DNA from: JAFARZ01 sp035651595
GTDB taxonomy: Bacteria; Actinomycetota; Actinomycetes; Streptosporangiales; Streptosporangiaceae
Assembly (NCBI GenBank): GCA_035651595.1
Contig: DASRFJ010000094.1
Span: 1 to 54,156, forward strand
DNA: 54,156 bases
Direction of reading: 5' to 3'
Part shown: positions 48,950 to 54,156 of the stretch, one piece after another
How the letters are laid out: every line of letters starts with the position of its first letter
Numbering within the stretch: position 1 is the stretch's first letter
Notes under the pieces: model-generated
Database searches by the model: none
Told to the model about the DNA's origin: nothing
Seen by the model: the letters and a program-made list of their open reading frames with translations, nothing else
Made by a program: the position numbers and the translations under genes

Positions 48950-49699
48950 ATGACCAGGTCGCTGCCGTCGTCTCGGGTCTTCGCCGCCACGCTCGCCATC
49001 GTTCTGCTCGTCATCATCGGCGTGGCGTACGGGGTCGTCCGGGCAACCTCGAGGCCGGAGCCGACGCCGTCCCATCTCGCCACCCAGCCGGTGTCCGGCC
49101 GTGGCAGTGCCACGCTGGACGTCACGAGCGGGATGCCGGTACTGAGCATTCGCATGGCCAAGCTGGGCGGCACGCTGCTGCGCGTCGCCACCGCGGACGA
49201 TGCTCCGGTCCGGCCGGTGCTCGACGGGACGACGACGACCGTCCGGCTTTCGCTGGCCGCCGACCGGGCCGGCGCGCACGCCGGCTACACGGTCAGCGTC
49301 GTGCTCAATTCGGCGGTCGCGTGGCGGCTTGACCTGGCCGGAGGCACCAGCAGGACCGTCGCTGACCTGCGTGGCGGCACAGTTAACGGAATCGAGGTAA
49401 CGGCCGGGTCAGACGTCATCAGTGTCGTTCTGCCAGAACCAACAGCTACCACCGCGGTGCGGGTGACTGGCGGCGCGAGCCAGCTTTTGATGAGCGTGCC
49501 GCACGGCGTGCCGGTCCGGGTGCTGGCCGGCGGCGGCGCGGCCGACGTGACGCTGGACGCGGTCAGCCGCACCGGTGTCGCCGGCGGGACGGTCATCACT
49601 CCCCCGGGCTGGGCGACGGCGGCGCACCGCTACGACGTCGTCGCGACGGCCGGGATCGCTCACCTCGTGGTCCGCGAAATGCCCCGTCCTGAGGAATAA
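48950..49699 (+). CDS. Membrane-anchored protein upstream of the pseudokinase
   Basis: The 249-aa protein has one N-terminal membrane helix (FAATLAIVLLVIIGVAYGVV) and an external, almost purely beta domain with many Gly, Thr and Val. Short repeating strands (RVATADDAPVRPVL, VRVLAGGGAADVTLD) suggest a beta-helix or adhesin-like fold. The GGGAAGG site precedes ATG 48950. It lies 28 nt before the pseudokinase gene; the two may form a surface-sensing pair (inference). Confidence 0.72.
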   Translation: MTRSLPSSRVFAATLAIVLLVIIGVAYGVVRATSRPEPTPSHLATQPVSGRGSATLDVTSGMPVLSIRMAKLGGTLLRVATADDAPVRPVLDGTTTTVRLSLAADRAGAHAGYTVSVVLNSAVAWRLDLAGGTSRTVADLRGGTVNGIEVTAGSDVISVVLPEPTATTAVRVTGGASQLLMSVPHGVPVRVLAGGGAADVTLDAVSRTGVAGGTVITPPGWATAAHRYDVVATAGIAHLVVREMPRPEE

Positions 49700-49727
49700 G
49701 ACACGTTTGTCCGGGTAACCGCCTCGC

Positions 49728-51035
49728 ATGCAGCCTGCTCCGCCGCTTGCCAGCAGCAGCAGCGCGCTGCTGGCCGGCCGGTACCGGCTGATCGAGCGGA
49801 TAGGCACCGATGTATGGCGCGGCACCGATGTGGTGCTCGGACGGCCGGTGGCGGTCGAACTGCTGCGGATCGAGTTCCCTGACCGGGGCGAGCGGCTCGC
49901 GCGGTTCCGCGAGCGGGCACGGCAGGCGGGATCGGTGGCTCACGCGGGCATTGCCCGCGTCTACGACTATGACGAGGCGTGTGCTCCGCACCCGCCGTTC
50001 CTGGTGACCGAACTTACCGACGGCCCGTCGCTTGCCGAGGTCATCGCCCGCTCCGCTCCGCTGGAGCCGTGGCGCGCCATGGACATCGTGGCCCAGGTCG
50101 CGGCCGCGTTGTGCGTCGTGCACGGCGCGGGGCTGGTGCACGGCGCAGTCCGGCCGGAAAACATCCTCACCACCCGCGACGGCCAGGTCAAGCTCACCGG
50201 CCTGACAGGCCAGCCGGCCAGCGCCGCCAGCGATCTGTACGCGCTTGGCGTCGTCGCCCGCGAGTGCCTGACCGGGCGGCCGCCGGATCCGGCCAGGCCG
50301 GCCGAGGTGAGCGCGCTGATCGACGACGTCACCGCCGCGGATCCGGCGCGCCGTCCGAGCGCGGGCGAGGTGGCCTTCCGCGCCGCTCGGCTGCGTGACC
50401 GCATGCTGCCCGTACAGCCAGCGACGCTTCCGCAGCCAGTGCGGCCGAACGGCCGGAAGTGGACGTGGCGGCGTGCGCTGCTTCCGTCCCTGGCCATCCC
50501 GGTCGTGGTGATAGCCGGCCTGTTCCTTAGTGGGTGGCGTCACGTGCCCCATCACCCGGCGCCCGCGGCGGTGACGATGGTGCAGGTCAATGGCACCGCG
50601 CTGGCTGGCCGGCCGGTCGGCGCGGTGCGCGCGCTGCTGCGGCGGGAAGGGCTGGCGGTCAGTGTCCGGTGGCTGCCCAGCTCCCGGGTGCCGGCCGGCC
50701 GGGTCATCTCCGTCGCGCCAGCCGGGCGCGTGCCGGCCGGGACTTTGGTGACAGTGACGGGAGCCCTCAGGCCGACGCCCAGTTACACGCCGAGCGCTCC
50801 ATCCCTGAGCAGCCGGCCGGCCAGCGGTCATCGCGCACACCACGCGCCGACGCCCCGGCCCACCGCTCCTCGGAACACCGCGCCGGCGCCCACCAGCAGT
50901 CCGTCGCCGACCGCCACACCCAGCTCCAGCCCTTCGCCAACCTCGTCATCCTCGCCAACCTCGTCAACCGGGACCCCGGCCGCGACCCAGAGTTCGTTAC
51001 GGGGCAAGCCGGCCTGGCTTGGTCTCCGACGCTGA
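49728..51035 (+). CDS. Transmembrane pseudokinase with PASTA-like domain
   Basis: The 435-aa protein has the layout of actinobacterial Ser/Thr kinases: a kinase domain (residues 15-228), a membrane helix (251-270), one external PASTA-like domain (about 280-347) and a Pro/Ser/Thr-rich tail. Key catalytic residues are gone. The Gly-rich loop is shortened (RIGTDVWRG), the invariant Lys is Glu44 (VAVELL), HRD is HGA (138-140) and DFG is GLT (158-160). The fold is otherwise kept (VRPENIL, SDLYALGVVARECLTGR). It is probably a phosphorylation-independent receptor or scaffold. Confidence 0.85.
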   Translation: MQPAPPLASSSSALLAGRYRLIERIGTDVWRGTDVVLGRPVAVELLRIEFPDRGERLARFRERARQAGSVAHAGIARVYDYDEACAPHPPFLVTELTDGPSLAEVIARSAPLEPWRAMDIVAQVAAALCVVHGAGLVHGAVRPENILTTRDGQVKLTGLTGQPASAASDLYALGVVARECLTGRPPDPARPAEVSALIDDVTAADPARRPSAGEVAFRAARLRDRMLPVQPATLPQPVRPNGRKWTWRRALLPSLAIPVVVIAGLFLSGWRHVPHHPAPAAVTMVQVNGTALAGRPVGAVRALLRREGLAVSVRWLPSSRVPAGRVISVAPAGRVPAGTLVTVTGALRPTPSYTPSAPSLSSRPASGHRAHHAPTPRPTAPRNTAPAPTSSPSPTATPSSSPSPTSSSSPTSSTGTPAATQSSLRGKPAWLGLRR

Positions 51036-51422
51036 CGTTTCCGATGATGCCCAGCCACAGCCAGACGGCGGGCCGGCCGCGCGATCAGGACGACGAGCCA
51101 CGCGAGCGTTGTCGGATCCGTTCCGTCCCGGTTGGAGTAAACTATTCGAACTAATATACGCTCTCTTATACCCCTGCCAGGTATGTAGTCCATGATCACG
51201 AATGGTTTTACGTCCTCTAGCACGTATAACCCTTCGTGATCATGAAACGAGCCGCGCGAACCGAGGGAACGTATCCCCACGTAGCAGGACAAACCAGACC
51301 GCATACCCCCTGTATCGATGGCCGTCCCCTCGACGCCTCGCTCCGGATGGTCCGCGGAACGCACGGGGCTGCGCGGTAAATTGCCGCGCAGCCCCGATCT
51401 TCCGCGTTGTTTCGCGCGGCGC
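51036..51422. other. 387-nt convergent intergenic region with element C2
   Basis: This lies between the converging pseudokinase and xylanase genes. The C2 element (51144-51244) gives it an AT-rich centre unusual for the genome. The remainder has no gene or hairpin that I can support. Confidence 0.5.
51144..51244 (+). repeat. Family C element, copy C2 (complete hairpin)
   Basis: CATGATCACGAATGGTTTTA and flanking bases (51191-51212) pair with the arm at 51223-51244 at 20 of 22 positions around a 10-nt loop containing CCTCTAG. The left outer part (ATTCGAAC, then AGGTATGTAGTC) also matches copy C1 at 25.3 kb. Confidence 0.82.
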
Positions 51423-52430
51423 CTAGCCGGTGCTACAGGAGACCGACGGCCAGGTCCATTGGCCGTTGGGCGAGATCGTGACTCCCCAGTTGTTGCCGTT
51501 GCCGTTGGGTTTGGCGACCATCACGTACTGGCTCGGCCAGGTGGCGCTGACGTTCCAGGTGGAATACACGACCGCGGGGGCCACGAGGTTCATCGTCACC
51601 GTCCAGTTGCTGGACCCGGAAACCGAGACGTTGAGGTTGTACCAGTTGCTGCCCTTCGAGCCGGCCGACAGCGTCGCGGTGCAGCCGCCACCGCCACCGC
51701 CCCCACCGCCGCTGCTCCCGGAGTTCACGGTGACGCTGGAGTTGCCGCTGCCGCCGCCGAAGGACTCGGTCGCGAGGATCTGATAGTTGAGCGTGCCGAG
51801 GTTCATCCCGTGGCTGGCCCACGCGTTGAAGAAGTTCTGCGTGGTGATGGTCCCGCTGCTGGTGGGCGACGTGCGGATCGCCAGGTACTGCTCGAAGGTC
51901 GCGGTGCCCTGGATGGAGGGCTGGTTGACCTGCTGATGCTCGTAGATGTTGTACGTGCCGCCGTCGCTGGTGACCTGCCCCATGAACGTGCCGGCCGTCG
52001 GCGGCGCGCCGTTGTAGTTCTCCATCACGTAGTACTCGACGAGCGGGTTGGTCGACCAGCCGTAGAGCGAGACGAGCGTGGTGCCGCCGGACGCGCTGAG
52101 GTTGCTGGAGAAGCTCACCGTGTGGTTGCTGCCCGGGTTCCAGCCCACGCCGGCGACGAAGTCGCCGATACCGCTCCATGAGGCGGAGTAGCTGTTGCCC
52201 GAATTCAGCGTGATGCAGGCCGAGCCTTGGCCGGCGCTCCACATCTGGTAGTAGAAGCCGCCGTTCGTGCCGGTCTGGTTCGAGCAGATCTGCGTCGCCG
52301 CCTTCGCGGTACCCGGCAGCGCCGCCATCGCCGCCATTGCCGCGGCCAAGATCACGGCGAACAAGACGCCTGGCAACAGCCGGAGCCGACCGCCGCCGGG
52401 AGCTCTGGGAACATGCGGGAGCGCGTTCAC
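51423..52430 (-). CDS. Secreted GH11 endo-1,4-beta-xylanase with C-terminal binding module
   Basis: The 335-aa protein has a signal peptide ending near AKAAT (residue 45) and a GH11 jelly roll: SLYGWSTNPLVEYYVMENY supplies the nucleophile Glu132 and ILATESFGG the acid/base Glu222. A Gly-rich linker (about residues 238-249) leads to a small C-terminal beta domain of the xylan- or cellulose-binding kind (GSKGSNWYNLNVSVSGSSNW, WGVTISPNGQWTW). It should cut xylan outside the cell. The start is GTG 52430 behind GAGGAGG. Palindromic sequences upstream may bind a sugar-responsive repressor. Confidence 0.9.
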   Translation of the reverse strand: MNALPHVPRAPGGGRLRLLPGVLFAVILAAAMAAMAALPGTAKAATQICSNQTGTNGGFYYQMWSAGQGSACITLNSGNSYSASWSGIGDFVAGVGWNPGSNHTVSFSSNLSASGGTTLVSLYGWSTNPLVEYYVMENYNGAPPTAGTFMGQVTSDGGTYNIYEHQQVNQPSIQGTATFEQYLAIRTSPTSSGTITTQNFFNAWASHGMNLGTLNYQILATESFGGGSGNSSVTVNSGSSGGGGGGGGGCTATLSAGSKGSNWYNLNVSVSGSSNWTVTMNLVAPAVVYSTWNVSATWPSQYVMVAKPNGNGNNWGVTISPNGQWTWPSVSCSTG

Positions 52431-52580
52431 GCTGGTGCCTCCTCGATGGACAGGGTCGTCAGGTGCGACGACCGGGAATCATGGCGTCAGTGTGAATTCG
52501 GCGGTTCTGGCGGTCAACTATTTTCGGAAAACTTTCGAAGCTAGCGCGCCTAAAACGCTGTTCACGACGGAAGTACTGCG

Positions 52581-52628
52581 GGTGAAATAGCAGGCAAAAA
52601 GGTGAAATATTCACGCCGAAATATTTCG
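52581..52628 (-). promoter_or_regulatory. Palindrome cluster upstream of the xylanase gene
   Basis: In the AT-rich region upstream of the xylanase, GGTGAAATA occurs twice (52581, 52601); the second is part of the near-palindrome GTGAAATATTCAC, and CGAAATATTTCG (52617-52628) is a perfect 12-bp palindrome. CGAAA/TTTCG-type palindromes are known operators for xylanase regulation in streptomycetes, so these are candidate repressor sites. The distance to the gene (about 190 nt) is larger than usual. Confidence 0.45.
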
Positions 52629-52649
52629 AAGGAAGCGCAGTGGCCGATC

Positions 52650-53225
52650 TCAGGTCGTCCACGGCGACACCCAGGTGGTGTCGAGCAGGCCGGGATTCCG
52701 CAGGGTGGCGATCATCAGCCGGACCGTGTCGCGCACATCCCTGGTCGACCGGTAGCAGTCCCTCGCCGACGTGCAGCCGCTGGCCTCGAACTGGCGCGCC
52801 GTGCTCACGACCCGGCCGGCCAGACCGCGGATCTCGGCGGCGTCCTCCGGATCGACCGGCCACTCGCCGTGGCCCGAAGCCGCGCCCAGGCTCGCGACCT
52901 GGTCGCCGAGCCAGCCCCAGGGGTCAGCGCTCAGCCTGGCGTCCCACGCCCGGCCGCATGGCTCGTTCCCGTCGAAGTCCGGATGGTAGTGCGCGGCTCC
53001 GAAGCTGCCCGGCGCGTCGGCCAGCCGGTCGAACAGGTCGGCGCGCCACAGCGGGCGATCCAGGGTCACGAGCTGCGCCGCCGACTCGGTGCCGCGATGC
53101 GGCTGGACCGGCAGCTCGCGCAGCTCGACCCGGGCGCCGTGCTCCATGTGCGCGTCATCGAGGTTGATCTCGAACCAGTGCCGGATCACGAACGCCGAGC
53201 GCGACAGCGCCAGCACATACCGCAT
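52650..53225 (-). CDS. Hypothetical 191-aa protein
   Basis: I do not recognise this protein. It starts MRYVLALSRSAFVIRHWF with a strong GGGGAGG site upstream (ATG 53225), which is why a longer open frame was trimmed. No signal peptide or membrane segment is convincing. Motifs include NLDDAHMEHGARVELREL, AAHYHPDFDGNEPCGRAW and ARDCYRSTRDVRDTVRLM; the His, Asp and Cys content could mean metal binding. Codon use matches the genome. It could equally be a partner of the xylanase locus or unrelated. Confidence 0.6.
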   Translation of the reverse strand: MRYVLALSRSAFVIRHWFEINLDDAHMEHGARVELRELPVQPHRGTESAAQLVTLDRPLWRADLFDRLADAPGSFGAAHYHPDFDGNEPCGRAWDARLSADPWGWLGDQVASLGAASGHGEWPVDPEDAAEIRGLAGRVVSTARQFEASGCTSARDCYRSTRDVRDTVRLMIATLRNPGLLDTTWVSPWTT

Positions 53226-53332
53226 GCGACCGCCTCCCCTTCCGTGTCCGAGCGTAACCCTTGACCGCTCAGCCGCCTCGGCCCCATCCGACATCCCGCC
53301 CATTCCGGGCACGACGGCCGGCGGGCCAGATC

Positions 53333-53379
53333 ATTGCGGACAGTTACCCCCCCGAACTGGGGGGGTAACTGTCCGCAAT
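53333..53379 (+). repeat. Family A palindrome, copy A5
   Basis: The 21-nt arms are perfect, of the ACAGTTAC/GTAACTGT type, with the loop GAACT. The left flank CGGCGGGCCAGATC and right flank CTTTTACGAGC set it in plus orientation. A further ATTGCGGAC lies about 50 nt downstream. It sits between two minus-strand genes. Confidence 0.92.
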
Positions 53380-53472
53380 CTTTTACGAGCCCAGCGGCGC
53401 ACACCGCGATATTCCGATAAATCGGGATATTGCGGACGACCGGGTAGCGAGCGGGCGGGCCCGCCGAACCAC

Positions 53473-54156
53473 TTACATCTGCCGCGCCTGAACGAGCGCC
53501 GGCGAGGCGGGGACGCTTTCCCGGCTGCGGTCCGGCAGCAGGACCACGGCGGCCCCGGTGAGGAACGCGCAGGCGATGATGTAGACGGAGATGGCCTGCC
53601 AGCCGAAGTTCGGCAGCATCCAGGTGGCGAGCAGCGGTGCCGGACCGCCGGCGATCAGCGAGGCCGCCTGGTAACCGAGGCCGCTGCCGCCGTAGGCGAG
53701 GCCGGTCGGGAAGTTCTCCGCGATGTAGGAGGCCTGCGGTCCGTATTGCATCGCGTGCGGGACGGCGATGATCGCCACGCCGAGCACGATCAAGCCCATC
53801 GTGCCGGTGTTGAGCAGCAGGAAGAACGGGAACGCGACCACCGCCATGAGCACCGTCCCGGTGGCGTAGACGCGTTTCCTGCCGAGCTGGTCGCTGAGGT
53901 GGCCGCAGGTCGGTATCAGGACCAGCTCGATCGCCGCCGCCACGGTCACCGCCGTGAGGCCCACGCCTTCGGTCTTGTGCAGGTGCTCCTTGATGTAGGC
54001 CAGCGCGAACGTGGTGTAGATGTAGAACGGCGCCTGCTCCGACATCCGCAGCAGCGCGCTGAGCACGACTTCCTTGGGATACCGCCGGGCCACCTCGGCC
54101 ACCGGGATCTTCGCCACGGCTCGCTTGCTGACGATCTCGGCGAACAGCGGCGTCTC
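53473..54156 (-). CDS. MFS transporter of the metabolite:H+ symporter type (partial)
   Basis: This is the C-terminal 227 residues of a membrane protein that continues beyond the window. It has about six helices; GHLSDQLGRKRVYATGTVL is the loop motif of MHS-type (ShiA/ProP-like) sugar- or organic-acid:H+ symporters. ETPLFAEIV at the window edge fits the preceding cytoplasmic loop. It is complete at its C-terminus. The substrate is unknown. Confidence 0.85.
   Translation of the reverse strand, partial: ETPLFAEIVSKRAVAKIPVAEVARRYPKEVVLSALLRMSEQAPFYIYTTFALAYIKEHLHKTEGVGLTAVTVAAAIELVLIPTCGHLSDQLGRKRVYATGTVLMAVVAFPFFLLLNTGTMGLIVLGVAIIAVPHAMQYGPQASYIAENFPTGLAYGGSGLGYQAASLIAGGPAPLLATWMLPNFGWQAISVYIIACAFLTGAAVVLLPDRSRESVPASPALVQARQM

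Noticed and set aside
8708..53379. CRISPR interpretation of the repeated palindromes
   Set aside because: Copies are many kilobases apart, singly placed and in both orientations, with no spacers or cas genes.

Overview
The window is high-GC DNA from a large-genome actinomycete, probably a filamentous soil species. The pointers are strong third-position GC bias, GTG/TTG starts with GGAGG-type ribosome binding sites, an Lsr2 nucleoid protein, a mycothiol-dependent maleylpyruvate-isomerase-like enzyme, SigE-family and SnoaL-tailed ECF sigma factors, and secreted enzymes for plant and fungal polymers (GH79-like, GH18, GH11, ricin-type lectin). I saw no rRNA, tRNA, CRISPR array, replication origin, intact transposase or integrase. 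The genus cannot be fixed from the sequence alone.

Layout. 0.1-3.3 kb: secreted GH79-like hydrolase, nitroreductase, small P-loop kinase, RibD-type reductase. 3.4-8.5 kb: ABC ATPase, permease and a YncE/phosphoesterase fusion in one minus-strand operon. 8.9-14.2 kb: secreted twin-repeat protein, sedolisin-like peptidase, STAS protein, type II thioesterase, HD protein, maleylpyruvate-isomerase-like enzyme. 14.3-18.2 kb: a three-gene unit (unknown 183-aa protein, UnbV-like FG-GAP protein, UnbU/RnfD-like membrane protein), a pair otherwise known from enediyne loci but here without any enediyne PKS. 18.8-27.3 kb: accessory-looking stretch with Lsr2, a lectin, two paralogous four-helix membrane proteins, an MDR oxidoreductase, a PhyH-type dioxygenase, a GNAT-like acyltransferase and remnants of PIN, TPR and RibD genes. 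27.3-31.8 kb: membrane-anchored propeller with its SigE-type sigma factor, TrmO, GH18 chitinase, YchJ-like protein. 32.1-36.8 kb: MFS exporter and YCII protein divergent from an ECF sigma factor, then a DUF885 hydrolase. 36.9-38.6 kb: scar of a deleted marR/MFS pair, an S4 protein and an NB-ARC fragment. 38.6-54.2 kb: VWD-like secreted protein, molybdopterin oxidoreductase with a membrane protein, GNAT, MMPL transporter, class V aminotransferase, membrane-anchored protein, transmembrane pseudokinase with an extracellular PASTA-like domain, GH11 xylanase, an unknown protein and a truncated MHS-type transporter.

The least explained signal is a set of dispersed intergenic palindromes. Family A (five full copies plus one split copy) has 21-nt arms, a 5-nt loop, directional conserved flanks and a compensatory base-pair swap between copies. 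Families B and C have two copies each. One B copy sits inside what looks like a split A copy. The A copy at 14.3 kb also supplies the last codons and stop of the UnbU-like gene. Several repeat copies lie beside truncated genes, so they look like active or recent agents or targets of local rearrangement.
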